Shown one piece after another: positions 6,291-13,168 of a stretch of 13,324 bases of DNA; the stretch's first letter is position 1; every line of letters begins with the position of its first letter. Made by a program: the position numbers and the translations under genes. This DNA comes from Methanocorpusculum sp. UBA424 (lineage in GTDB: Archaea > Halobacteriota > Methanomicrobia > Methanomicrobiales > Methanocorpusculaceae). The DNA lies in the NCBI GenBank assembly GCA_002498375.1, contig DAHC01000013.1, positions 30,955 to 44,278 on the forward strand. The letters run 5' to 3'. The notes below the pieces were generated by a model, which saw only the letters and a program-made list of their open reading frames with translations, was not told where the DNA came from and ran no database searches.

Positions 6291-6998
6291 ATGACGAGGG
6301 TAGTTATTTCTGTAGGAGGATCGGTCCTAGTACCGTCACTTGACGCACACCGCCTGAAAGAATGGGCTGAAGCACTGATAAACCTCACCAATGCCGGCAT
6401 CCAGATATTTGCCGTTGTCGGCGGCGGCGGGGAAGCCCGAAGATATATAGAGGCCTGCCGGGATATCGGACTGGATGAAGCCTCATCCGACGAAATCGGG
6501 ATCCAGGTCACCCGGATCAATGCCGCGCTTCTTATCGGCGCCCTCAAAGAATATGCATACCCGGTCGTTGCCGAATCCTATCGCGAGGCAAAGACCGCGG
6601 CCGTCTCCGGAAAGATCGTGGTGATGGGCGGAGTCACCCCGGGACAAACAACGGACGCCGTAGCTGCCGTCCTTGCAGAAGAAGTCGGGGCCTCGATGAT
6701 GATCAATATGACCGCAATCGACGGGATTTATACCGCCGACCCGAAAAAAGACGCATCGGCAAAACGCCATGACATCCTGAGTCCCCAGGGACTCATTGAT
6801 CTGATCATGAAAGAAAAGATGTGCGCCGGATCGAATATGGTCATCGACCTCGTTGCAGCGAAGATCACCGAACGAAGCTGCATCCCTCTTGTTGTGATCG
6901 ACGGACGAGACCCCGCACTCATCGAAAAAGCCCTCCTCAAAGGCGAATTTGCCGGAACGATCGTCGGAGATTCACTCATCCGGTTCCCGATCGTCTAA
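6291..6998 (+). CDS. pyrH: UMP kinase (archaeal type)
   Basis: 235 residues of the amino-acid-kinase fold; it phosphorylates UMP to UDP with ATP in pyrimidine nucleotide synthesis. Visible are the N-terminal GGS (9-11), the Gly-rich GGGGEARRY (44-52), VMGGVTPGQTTDAVAA (111-126) for the UMP site, and NMTAIDGIYTADPKKD (139-154) near the ATP site. The short N terminus starting directly at the first strand (MTRVVISVGGS) is the archaeal form; bacterial enzymes have an extension. ATG 6291 follows AGGA. The gene stands alone between the lipoprotein gene and tRNA-Pro. The family is clear; allosteric behaviour cannot be judged. Confidence 0.95.
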   Translation: MTRVVISVGGSVLVPSLDAHRLKEWAEALINLTNAGIQIFAVVGGGGEARRYIEACRDIGLDEASSDEIGIQVTRINAALLIGALKEYAYPVVAESYREAKTAAVSGKIVVMGGVTPGQTTDAVAAVLAEEVGASMMINMTAIDGIYTADPKKDASAKRHDILSPQGLIDLIMKEKMCAGSNMVIDLVAAKITERSCIPLVVIDGRDPALIEKALLKGEFAGTIVGDSLIRFPIV

Positions 6999-7055
6999 AT
7001 GCTTCATATCCGCAAGCCGCGGAACACCATACACATCTCTTTTTAAGGAAGAACA

Positions 7056-7068
7056 CCAATATTATTGG
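7056..7068. promoter_or_regulatory. AT-rich palindrome before tRNA-Pro
   Basis: CCAATA-T-TATTGG is a perfect 13-nt palindrome 8 nt before the tRNA. A TTTTTAAGG element (7040-7048) ~30 nt upstream of the tRNA is the better TATA candidate; the palindrome may be an initiator-proximal or regulatory site. A function is not shown. Confidence 0.3.
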
Positions 7069-7076
7069 GCAACAGG

Positions 7077-7151
7077 GGGGTGGTAGGGTAGCCTGGTCCA
7101 TCCTAGAGCGTTTGGGACGCTTTGACCCCAGTTCGAATCTGGGCCACCCCA
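7077..7151 (+). tRNA. tRNA-Pro(TGG)
   Basis: Acceptor GGGGTGG (7077-7083) pairs with CCACCCC (7144-7150), discriminator A7151, CCA not encoded. Anticodon stem GAGCG (7106-7110) pairs with CGCTT (7118-7122, one G-U), loop TTTGGGA with anticodon TGG at 7113-7115. T arm CCCAG-TTCGAAT-CTGGG (7127-7143). No intron. It is followed by seven T residues (7152-7158) and then directly by the ATG of endonuclease III, so its terminator coincides with the leader of the next gene. Confidence 0.96.
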
Positions 7152-7158
7152 TTTTTTT

Positions 7159-7809
7159 ATGAACGCTATAACCGCAGAATCCATTCTCGAAGAGCTGGAC
7201 CATCAGTATCCATGTAACCAGGACGAGATGAACTTCCTGAAATTCAGAAACCCTTTTGAACTGCTTATCATGACGATCCTCTCGGCGCAGACGACCGATG
7301 TTACCATAAATGGTCTGCGTGATGAGCTTTTTTCCGCATATCCTGATGCATCTTCCCTGGCGCGGGCGGATCCTTTGGACGTTGAACGGATCATTCACTC
7401 AGCCGGATTTTACCATTCGAAAACTAAAAACATCATCGGCGCGGCAAAGATGCTGGAAGAAAACTTCGGCGGTGTCGTTCCAAAAACGATCGAGGAACTC
7501 ACGACACTCCCCGGTGTTGGAAGAAAAACCGCCAACATCGTCACCAATCACGGATTTCATGACGCCTGCGGCATCGCTGTTGACACGCATGTTCGAAGGC
7601 TTTCACAGAAGATCGGCTTCACCCAACACACCGACCCTGATAAAATCGAGACCGATCTTATGACCCTGTTTTCAAAAAAGTGGTGGAGTAAGATCAACTT
7701 TCTTCTGATAAGCCATGGAAGGGCGGTCTGCACCGCAAAAAAGCCCGACTGTATGAAATGCATAATCAGGCATAACTGCCAATCATATATCTGCAGAGGT
7801 GAAGAGTGA
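7159..7809 (+). CDS. nth: Endonuclease III (base-excision DNA glycosylase/AP lyase)
   Basis: 216 residues, normal length. It removes oxidised pyrimidines and cleaves the resulting abasic site. The helix-hairpin-helix LPGVGRKTA (117-125) carries the catalytic Lys123; the catalytic Asp is D142 in AVDTHVRRL. The C-terminal [4Fe-4S] cluster motif C-x6-C-x2-C-x5-C is C191, C198, C201, C207. ATG 7159 comes only 7 nt after tRNA-Pro, with no ribosome-binding site, so translation is probably leaderless or starts on an RNA made by 3'-end processing of a tRNA-mRNA precursor. The stop overlaps the GTG of the next gene (GTGA, 7806-7809), so it heads an operon. Confidence 0.95.
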   Translation: MNAITAESILEELDHQYPCNQDEMNFLKFRNPFELLIMTILSAQTTDVTINGLRDELFSAYPDASSLARADPLDVERIIHSAGFYHSKTKNIIGAAKMLEENFGGVVPKTIEELTTLPGVGRKTANIVTNHGFHDACGIAVDTHVRRLSQKIGFTQHTDPDKIETDLMTLFSKKWWSKINFLLISHGRAVCTAKKPDCMKCIIRHNCQSYICRGEE

Positions 7810-9197
7810 CAGAAATGAGCATAAAGGAGCGGAGAATGATCCTCTTCGCAACATCAATGGGATCGTTCCTCAACCCGATGATCGCAACGATGGTCATCCT
7901 TGCCCTTCCGGCGATCGGACTTGAGTTCGGGGTTTCGGCGCGGGATCTCGGGTGGATGAGCACGGCATTTATTCTGGCAACAGCCATTCTTTTGGTCCCG
8001 GCATCCCGTCTTGTTGACCGGATCGGGTACAAAAAATCCTATATCATCGGGGCGCTCATCGTCGGTATCACCTGTTTGTTCTCGATATTTGCACAGGATT
8101 ACGCAACTCTGATCCTTTTGCGGATCGTCGCCGGCGTTGGCTCGGCATTTGTGATGATAACAGGTCTTGCGATCCTGACGCGGGTCTATCCGGCAAATAA
8201 ACGCGGTATGGTTATCGGCGTCAATACGGCAATGGTCTATGTCGGCGCATCCCTCGGCCCTATCATCGGCGGATTTTTGACCGAGTATGCAGGATGGCGC
8301 AGTCTTTTCCTGCTGATGATCCCGCTTCTGCTGATATCTGCAGGCCTCATGATCATATTCCTTAAACAGGAGTTCAAAAATCCCTGGAAATCCTTTGATA
8401 TCAAAGGAACGATCCTCTACGCAGCTGCGATATTCTGCACGATGTACGGGCTTTCCACCATCACCGACAACGGATCCCTGCTCCTCGCGCTAGCGGGAGT
8501 ATTCCTCATTGTCATCTTCATGTGGTACGAACGCAAAGTTGCAGAACCGGTCCTTCATGTGGATCTGTTCTTCAAAAACAAACGGTTCGCACGCTCTTCC
8601 TATACAGCGCTCCTGAACTACGGCTGCACGTACGGTTCGGTCTATATGGTGAGTCTGTATCTTCAGTCGGTCGGTGCGCTGAGTGCAGTCGAAGCAGGTT
8701 TTATCATCTTTTTCCAGCCCCTCATCCAGGCAGTGATGACGCCGATCGCAGGAAAACTTTCCGACCGGTTCGACCCGAGATACCTCGTTACCTTCGGTAT
8801 GGTTCTATCGGCGATAGGGGTCATCCTTCTTGCCGGACTCGGTCTCACTTCGGCCGTTTCCTACATCGCGGTCACGCAGGTATTCATCGGACTTGGTTCG
8901 GCTCTGTTCTCGGCGCCGAACACCAATGCGATCATGAGCGCGGTCCCGCAAAAAGAATACAGCTCGGCATCGAGCATCGTCGCGGTGATGAGGCAGCTTG
9001 GGATGATCCTTTCGATGGCCGTCTGCATGGCAGCGATCTCCGTCTTTGTCGGCGGTCTGGATATGCTTGGACCTGACATGTATCCGCAGTTCGTCCAGGC
9101 TCTGCAGATCTCGATGATCGCCTGTTCCGGACTTGCCGTGATCGGGATCATCTTCTCATGGTTCCGCGGGAACGCTCCGGCGGAGGCAGACGTATGA
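7806..9197 (+). CDS. MFS multidrug-type exporter (DHA2/EmrB-QacA-like)
   Basis: 463 residues with about 14 hydrophobic segments, as in proton-driven drug exporters of the DHA2 group. Motif A appears as RLVDRIGYKK (68-77), and the antiporter motif C as GASLGPIIGGFL (147-158) followed by YAGWRSLFLL. The substrate cannot be predicted. GTG 7806 is taken as the start because GAGGTGA (7796-7802) is directly upstream and the start overlaps the nth stop by four bases; ATG 7815 is the alternative and would remove three residues. Its own end overlaps the ATG of coaD (ATGA, 9194-9197). Two such overlaps argue for translational coupling in a single transcript. Confidence 0.88.
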   Translation: MTEMSIKERRMILFATSMGSFLNPMIATMVILALPAIGLEFGVSARDLGWMSTAFILATAILLVPASRLVDRIGYKKSYIIGALIVGITCLFSIFAQDYATLILLRIVAGVGSAFVMITGLAILTRVYPANKRGMVIGVNTAMVYVGASLGPIIGGFLTEYAGWRSLFLLMIPLLLISAGLMIIFLKQEFKNPWKSFDIKGTILYAAAIFCTMYGLSTITDNGSLLLALAGVFLIVIFMWYERKVAEPVLHVDLFFKNKRFARSSYTALLNYGCTYGSVYMVSLYLQSVGALSAVEAGFIIFFQPLIQAVMTPIAGKLSDRFDPRYLVTFGMVLSAIGVILLAGLGLTSAVSYIAVTQVFIGLGSALFSAPNTNAIMSAVPQKEYSSASSIVAVMRQLGMILSMAVCMAAISVFVGGLDMLGPDMYPQFVQALQISMIACSGLAVIGIIFSWFRGNAPAEADV

Positions 9198-9691
9198 AGG
9201 TGATGGTCGGGGGAACATTCGACCCCCTTCACATCGGTCATCAGCATCTCCTGACAAGGGCATTTATGACCGCAGGGCCGGGAGGTCATGTAGTGATCGG
9301 ATTATCTTCGGATTCGTTTGCTTCCAGAAAACAGCATCCTGTCAGGAGCTACAAGGTTCGGTTCGCAGAGCTTACCAACTGGATCGCCTCGAAAAAATTT
9401 GAAGCGACCTATGAGATCGAGGAGCTCTTCGATCAGTTCGGCAGTGCCCTGACCCAGGACTTCGATGCACTGGTCGTAAGTCACGAGACGTTCCCGGTAG
9501 GAAATCTCATCAATGCGAAGCGAAAGGAGATGGGGAAGAATATGGTTGACCTGTATCAGATCCAGTGTGTTATGGCAAAGGACGGAAAAGTGGTCTCTTC
9601 CACGAGAATCTATCGGGGAGAGATCAACAGATACGGTGAACCAATCTCAGAAGAGTTGTTCTCAGGAGCCGAATCATGCAGAAAAGAATGA
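9194..9691 (+). CDS. coaD: Pantetheine-phosphate adenylyltransferase (archaeal type)
   Basis: 165 residues of the nucleotidyltransferase fold (COG1019 type); it transfers AMP from ATP to 4'-phosphopantetheine in CoA synthesis. GGTFDPLHIGHQHLL (6-20) holds the HxGH signature (H13-G15-H16), and the C-terminal ATP-binding SSTR is at 135-138. ATG 9194 has GGAGG (9182-9186) 7 nt before it and overlaps the MFS stop; an in-frame GTG at 9158 would add 12 non-homologous residues and is rejected. The end overlaps the next gene by 16 nt. The archaeal enzyme differs from bacterial CoaD in sequence, so the symbol is by function. Confidence 0.9.
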   Translation: MKVMVGGTFDPLHIGHQHLLTRAFMTAGPGGHVVIGLSSDSFASRKQHPVRSYKVRFAELTNWIASKKFEATYEIEELFDQFGSALTQDFDALVVSHETFPVGNLINAKRKEMGKNMVDLYQIQCVMAKDGKVVSSTRIYRGEINRYGEPISEELFSGAESCRKE

Positions 9692-10152
9692 AGGATCATC
9701 AGTTACCCGATGAAGAGGTAACGTATCTTCTGGAAAATGCGGCAAGCGGCGTTCTTGGAACTCTGGATGCGGACGGAAGTCCTTACTGTGTACCCGTACA
9801 TTTTGTGTATGTCGGCAGGAAGATCTACATCCACGGCCTGACTGCGGGTGAGAAGATCGAAAATATCCGGCGGGATCCCCGGGTCTGTTTTACCGTGTAC
9901 AGAATGGGAGAACTTCTCTACAGCGCCGAAGCTAAATCGCCCTGCAGCGTGAACACAGCGTATCAGAGTGTGGTAGTGAAAGGTTCAGCCATTCTCGTAG
10001 ACGATCCGCAGGCGAAACGGGACATCCTTGATGCGGTCGTGAAAAAATACACCCCGGAGCTGTCCTGCCTTCCGATGCCGGAAAATGCCGTGAAGCAGAC
10101 TGCAGTGATCGAGATCACGCCTGAAATCTGCACGGGAAAATACTATAATTAA
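9676..10152 (+). CDS. Pyridoxamine-5'-phosphate-oxidase-like FMN-binding protein (NimA-like)
   Basis: 158 residues of the split beta-barrel flavin fold. The pattern SGVLGTLDADGSPYCVPVHF (24-43), then YIHGLTAGEKIENIRRDPRVCFTV (51-74), is that of the NimA/PNPOx-like family, which binds FMN and may reduce small molecules such as nitroimidazoles. It is not a true pyridoxamine oxidase by context. ATG 9676 is supported by AGGAG (9664-9668) with 7-nt spacing; ATG 9688, overlapping the coaD stop as ATGA, is the alternative. It is the last gene of the nth operon and ends 6 nt before the convergent formate-THF ligase stop. The electron donor and substrate are unknown. Confidence 0.82.
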   Translation: MQKRMKDHQLPDEEVTYLLENAASGVLGTLDADGSPYCVPVHFVYVGRKIYIHGLTAGEKIENIRRDPRVCFTVYRMGELLYSAEAKSPCSVNTAYQSVVVKGSAILVDDPQAKRDILDAVVKKYTPELSCLPMPENAVKQTAVIEITPEICTGKYYN

Positions 10153-10158
10153 AAAAAA
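10151..10158 (-). terminator. T8 terminator of formate-THF ligase
   Basis: On the minus strand eight T residues begin immediately after the ligase stop codon, in the 6-nt gap and the last bases of the convergent gene. No separate plus-strand terminator is seen, so the nth operon transcript probably ends inside the antisense of the ligase gene. Confidence 0.5.
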
Positions 10159-11862
10159 TTAGAAGAGACCGGAAATATATCCGTCATTGGTCACGTCGAT
10201 CGAGCAGGCAGCGGGTACAGCCGGCAGTCCCGGAAGCGTCATGATATCGCCGGTCTCAACGACAATAAATCCTGCGCCGTTACAGAGCCGGACCGTTGCT
10301 GCATTAATAACAAAGTTTTTCGGCCGGCCAAGTTTGTTTGGATCGTCGGAGAGCGAGTACTGGGTCTTTGCCATGCAGATCGGCAGATTGCTTCTGCCGA
10401 GAGCATCGATATCTTTTATTGCGGCATCGGCAGCCGGAGAATAGACAACACCGTCTGCTCCGTAGATCCGTGTCGCAAGAGCATTGATCTTTTCTTTAAT
10501 CGGCATATCCAGATCATAGAGATACTGGAACTTCTGCGGCTTCTCGCAGGAGGCAACGACTTTTTTCGCCAGTTCGATTCCGCCGTCCCCGCCGTGTGCA
10601 AAAACTTCCGAGATCGCAAACTCGGCTCCTAGTGCCGTGCAGAATTCTTTAAGAACGGCAAGTTCTTCATCCGTGTCGGTTGCAAACCGGTTGATCGCTA
10701 CAACGACCGGGACACCGAACTTCTGGAGGTTCTGGATGTGCGCCTCGAGATTGACCATCCCGGCCTTGAGTGCGGCGATGTTCGGGATCGTGGTATCTTC
10801 TTTCTTTACGCCGCCGTTGTATTTGAGGGCACGAACGGTGGCCACAAGCACTACGGTGTTCGGCGTCAGGCCGGCGTATCGGCATTTTATGTCGAAGAAC
10901 TTTTCAGCACCAAGATCGGAGCCGAAACCCGCTTCCGTGATGACATAGTCTGCCATTTTAAGCGAGAGTTTGGTCGCACGAACCGAGTTACAGCCGTGAG
11001 CAATGTTTGCAAACGGTCCGCCGTGAATAAAACAGGGAGTGTTTTCAAGCGTCTGGACAAGGTTTGGTTTGATGGCATCCTTGAGAAGGGCGGCCATCGC
11101 CCCGACGGCTTTCAGATCCCGTGCATACAGCGGAGTTCCTTTCCTGCTGTAACCGAAAATGACATTTCCCAGACGAACTTTCAGATCGTCAATATCGTTT
11201 GCAAGACAGAGGATAGCCATCACTTCACTTGCGACCGTGATCATAAAGTGATCCTCACGCACAACGCCGTTGGTCTGACCGCCGAGTCCGATGATGATGT
11301 TTCGAAGAGCACGGTCGTTCATATCCAGACAGCGCTTGAAGATGATGCGCCGGGTATCAATGTCGAGAGCATTGCCCTGCTGAATATGGTTGTCGATCAT
11401 AGCGCACAGAAGATTGTTTGCACTGGTGATCGCGTGGAAGTCTCCGGTAAAGTGGAGATTGATGTCTTCCATCGGGACGACCTGCGAGTATCCTCCGCCG
11501 GCAGCTCCGCCTTTGACGCCGAATACGGGACCGAGAGATGGTTCGCGAAGTGCAATGACTGCCTTTTTCCCGATCTTGGGCATCGCCTGACCAAGACCGA
11601 CTGTTGTCGTGGTCTTACCCTCGCCGGCAGGCGTCGGATTGATGGCCGTGACCAGGATCAGTTTGCCGTTTGGTTTATCAGCCAGACGTTTTTCCAGCGA
11701 ATCGGCAAGTTTGGCTTTGTACGAGCCGTAGAACTCGAGTTCATCCGGTGTAATGTCAAGAGATGCGGCAATCTCAGTGATTTTTTTCATTTTGCACTGC
11801 TGTGCAATTTCTATGTCAGATAGCAAGTATAGTTCACCCCGGGGAGTCATAGGTGATTGCAT
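10159..11862 (-). CDS. fhs: Formate--tetrahydrofolate ligase
   Basis: 567 residues, close to the ~557 of the family. It makes 10-formyl-tetrahydrofolate from formate, THF and ATP. LLSDIEIAQQCKMKKITEIA (13-32) is the usual N-terminal signature, TPAGEGKTTTT (77-87) the P-loop, and EPSLGPVFGVKGGAAGGGYSQV (107 onward) with FTGDFHAI (138-145) the catalytic region. The C-terminal GDIMTLPGLPAVPAA is intact. Start ATG 11862 has GGTGA (11872-11876 on plus, read on minus as GGTGA) 8 nt before it; ATG 11850 or 11868 are alternatives. Methanogens mainly use tetrahydromethanopterin, so a folate-type enzyme is an uneven, often transferred trait. Codon use does not look foreign by eye. Confidence 0.94.
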   Translation of the reverse strand: MQSPMTPRGELYLLSDIEIAQQCKMKKITEIAASLDITPDELEFYGSYKAKLADSLEKRLADKPNGKLILVTAINPTPAGEGKTTTTVGLGQAMPKIGKKAVIALREPSLGPVFGVKGGAAGGGYSQVVPMEDINLHFTGDFHAITSANNLLCAMIDNHIQQGNALDIDTRRIIFKRCLDMNDRALRNIIIGLGGQTNGVVREDHFMITVASEVMAILCLANDIDDLKVRLGNVIFGYSRKGTPLYARDLKAVGAMAALLKDAIKPNLVQTLENTPCFIHGGPFANIAHGCNSVRATKLSLKMADYVITEAGFGSDLGAEKFFDIKCRYAGLTPNTVVLVATVRALKYNGGVKKEDTTIPNIAALKAGMVNLEAHIQNLQKFGVPVVVAINRFATDTDEELAVLKEFCTALGAEFAISEVFAHGGDGGIELAKKVVASCEKPQKFQYLYDLDMPIKEKINALATRIYGADGVVYSPAADAAIKDIDALGRSNLPICMAKTQYSLSDDPNKLGRPKNFVINAATVRLCNGAGFIVVETGDIMTLPGLPAVPAACSIDVTNDGYISGLF

Positions 11863-11906
11863 AAGCATTGTCACCCAATGTTGATAACTACTCTTAAACT
11901 TATTTC

Positions 11907-11914
11907 TTATAAAG
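11907..11914. promoter_or_regulatory. TATA box for fhs, possibly bidirectional
   Basis: TTATAAAG reads as CTTTATAA on minus, ~25 nt before a predicted fhs transcript start near 11885, which leaves a ~20-nt leader containing GGTGA. The core TTATAA is self-complementary, and on plus it stands ~20 nt before ATG 11929, so it could also drive the mini-frame there. Confidence 0.45.
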
Positions 11915-11928
11915 GCATCTAAGCAGTA

Positions 11929-12003
11929 ATGCAGAAACAGGTTTATTTTTTGCGCGCAGAAGAGATGGAACAAATCCTTGACGGTGCGGCCGATTTCACG
12001 TAA
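11929..12003 (+). CDS. Possible 24-residue mini-protein
   Basis: An ATG frame encoding MQKQVYFLRAEEMEQILDG followed by AADFT and TAA. It could form one amphipathic, acidic helix. The TTATAA element of fhs lies ~20 nt upstream, compatible with a leaderless plus-strand transcript. No homologous family is recognised, and a frame of this size is expected by chance quite often; it may also be the remnant of a longer gene. It is divergent from fhs. Confidence 0.2.
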   Translation: MQKQVYFLRAEEMEQILDGAADFT

Positions 12004-12022
12004 AGACGGAGATGAGGAGGAT

Positions 12023-12046
12023 ATGATGAATAATTCGGCCGGTTAA
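12023..12046 (+). CDS. Possible 7-codon peptide with strong ribosome-binding site
   Basis: GAGGAGG (12014-12020) is close to a perfect archaeal Shine-Dalgarno sequence, but the frame it serves, MMNNSAG then TAA, has only seven codons. The distance to ATG 12023 is 2 nt and to ATG 12026 is 5 nt. It may be a leader peptide, a relic of a gene whose body is lost, or a chance purine run. Confidence 0.18.
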   Translation: MMNNSAG

Positions 12047-12102
12047 AAAAGAGAGATGATCGGCAGTGATGGATGAGCGGGTCAGTAAAATGATGAAAAT
12101 GA

Positions 12103-12176
12103 AGCCTCAGGCGAGATTTGAACTCGCGACCTGCTGATTACAAATCAGCCGCTATGCCGGGCTAGGCCACTGAGGC
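12103..12176 (-). tRNA. tRNA-Thr(TGT)
   Basis: On the minus strand, acceptor GCCTCAG (12176-12170) pairs with CTGAGGC (12110-12104), discriminator T (12103), no encoded CCA. The anticodon loop is TTTGTAA with anticodon TGT at plus 12140-12142, stem CTGAT/ATCAG. T arm GCGAG-TTCAAAT-CTCGC. No intron. T4 runs lie downstream on minus (about 12088-12100). It sits between fhs and the EncFtn-like gene, with its own likely promoter. Confidence 0.96.
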
Positions 12177-12210
12177 ACGAAAAGTGCTTTTACTTATTGG
12201 CGACGGGAGT

Positions 12211-12220
12211 TATAATAGTT
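12211..12220 (-). promoter_or_regulatory. TATA box for tRNA-Thr
   Basis: ACTATTATAA on the minus strand, ~37 nt upstream of the mature tRNA 5' end; a transcript start ~25 nt downstream would give a ~10-nt 5' leader for RNase P to remove. Confidence 0.4.
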
Positions 12221-12244
12221 TACGAAAAGAGATGGGGGATATGT

Positions 12245-12550
12245 TCAGCCCCGGAGTTTTTCAATCTCTTCTTCGACTTCGTCAGCGCCTTCCTGATAGA
12301 AGTCAGATTCTTTTGGATCGAGTTCATAGAGGAGTCTGAGGAACTCACCGGCGTGAACTTTTTCTTCGTCAGCGATGTCTTCGAGGACTTCGATCGCAAG
12401 TTTGTTGTCTATTGATTCGGCTAGCTGCTGATAAAGCTGGATCGCTTCGTATTCAGCTGCGATCATGAAGCGAATGGCACGTACAAGTTCTTCATGCGTA
12501 AGTTTCCGGTCTTCTTTTAAACCGGCAAAGGGATTTCCAAAATCTGGCAT
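12245..12550 (-). CDS. EncFtn-like small ferritin (rubrerythrin-like diiron protein)
   Basis: 101 residues, two long helices plus an acidic C-terminal tail (DEVEEEIEKLRG). The core LVRAIRFMIAAEYEAIQLY (22-40) and IADEEKVHAGEF (59-70) match encapsulated-ferritin (EncFtn) proteins. Ligands E33, E63 and H66 have the same spacing as the E32/E62/H65 ferroxidase residues described for the Rhodospirillum rubrum protein. EncFtn forms a decamer with diiron sites between subunits and oxidises Fe(II). Partners are normally an encapsulin shell, or a fusion to it as in Pyrococcus; none is in this window. ATG 12550 is preferred because homology starts there and the longer frame upstream is AT-rich and unlike the family. 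There is no ribosome-binding site; a TATA box lies upstream. Confidence 0.82.
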   Translation of the reverse strand: MPDFGNPFAGLKEDRKLTHEELVRAIRFMIAAEYEAIQLYQQLAESIDNKLAIEVLEDIADEEKVHAGEFLRLLYELDPKESDFYQEGADEVEEEIEKLRG

Positions 12551-12583
12551 ATGATGATATGATATTTCCAAATAGATAAACCT

Positions 12584-12593
12584 ACAGATATAA
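12584..12593 (-). promoter_or_regulatory. TATA box for the EncFtn-like gene
   Basis: CTTATATCTG on minus, ~35-40 nt before ATG 12550, predicts a leader of ~10-15 nt. A second element, GGTTTATCTATT (about 12571-12582), stands ~26 nt before the ATG and would give a leaderless mRNA. Confidence 0.4.
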
Positions 12594-12680
12594 GACGAGA
12601 GATAAGAGCAATATCTCAGAATTATATCAAGTATATATTCGCAGAAATAGAATATTTCATGAGATAAAACCACAAACATC

Positions 12681-12697
12681 CATATATTAATATATTG
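12681..12697 (+). promoter_or_regulatory. TATA box for the tyrosine-rich lipoprotein
   Basis: CATATATTAATATATTG contains a perfect 14-nt palindrome ATATATTAATATAT (12682-12695). Its centre is ~32 nt before ATG 12721, and no Shine-Dalgarno sequence is seen, so a leaderless or nearly leaderless mRNA is likely. The region 12551-12720 is otherwise AT-rich and holds only these two divergent promoters. Confidence 0.5.
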
Positions 12698-12720
12698 CTT
12701 GAATCATTAGACTAACTTGT

Positions 12721-13086
12721 ATGAAGAAAATGATTCTCGCAGCCATGGCCTGCATGGCTTTACTGTTGGTGGTTTGCACAGCAGGATGTATTAGCATGGG
12801 ATCTGATTCCATCGTTGGAACCTGGTATTCGGAAAACTCATACTATGATTCCGGCGTGTACTATGATGTAAAGTACACTTTTGATTCAGACGGTACAGGT
12901 ACTGAATACTGGTATATTTCCGACTCTGGAAAACTTGACGATGCATATGACTTTACGTGGAAAAATGAGGGAAACGGCGAATATCTGATTAGTTATGATG
13001 AGTACAGCAGTTATTATGACGAACCATTCTATCTGAGCGGCTCAACGTTATACGATGACTACGACATAACGTATTACAAGAAGTAA
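12721..13086 (+). CDS. Small tyrosine- and aspartate-rich lipoprotein
   Basis: 121 residues. A signal peptide (1-19) ends in lipobox TAGC (20-23), placing Cys23 at the lipid-modified N terminus outside the cell. The mature part begins DSIVGTWYSE, like the first strand of small lipocalin-like or eight-stranded beta-barrel domains (GTWY is common there), and continues with alternating Tyr/Asp strands such as VYYDVKYTFDSDGTGTEYWY. Tyr makes up roughly a fifth of the mature chain. No enzyme motif is present. Homologues of this type are common as unnamed proteins in methanogens; function is unknown. The start is unambiguous. Confidence 0.72.
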   Translation: MKKMILAAMACMALLLVVCTAGCISMGSDSIVGTWYSENSYYDSGVYYDVKYTFDSDGTGTEYWYISDSGKLDDAYDFTWKNEGNGEYLISYDEYSSYYDEPFYLSGSTLYDDYDITYYKK

Positions 13087-13126
13087 TTATCATCCCCCAC
13101 CATTTTTCTTATTTTAATGAATCCAA

Positions 13127-13167
13127 TGCAGCATTTCTGCAAAACGTCTTTTCTCTTTTCCCTTTCC
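13127..13167 (+). terminator. Hairpin and pyrimidine tract after the lipoprotein gene
   Basis: TGCAG-CATTT-CTGCA forms a 5-bp stem with a 5-nt loop (13127-13141) followed by a T/C-rich tract (13146-13167). A T-rich stretch directly after the stop (13103-13115) may already terminate part of the transcripts. Confidence 0.45.
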
Positions 13168-13168
13168 G

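Noticed and set aside
9158..9193. Upstream GTG start for coaD
   Set aside because: A GGAGG ribosome-binding site precedes ATG 9194 at ideal spacing, and the enzyme fold begins immediately at MKVMVGGTFDP.
10738..11823. 361-codon open frame on plus, antisense to fhs
   Set aside because: Fully inside the formate-THF ligase gene; the ligase translation has catalytic motifs throughout, and the antisense product has none.
12551..12679. 43-residue extension of the EncFtn-like protein
   Set aside because: The DNA is AT-rich promoter sequence, the residues are unlike the family, and TATA elements fall inside it.
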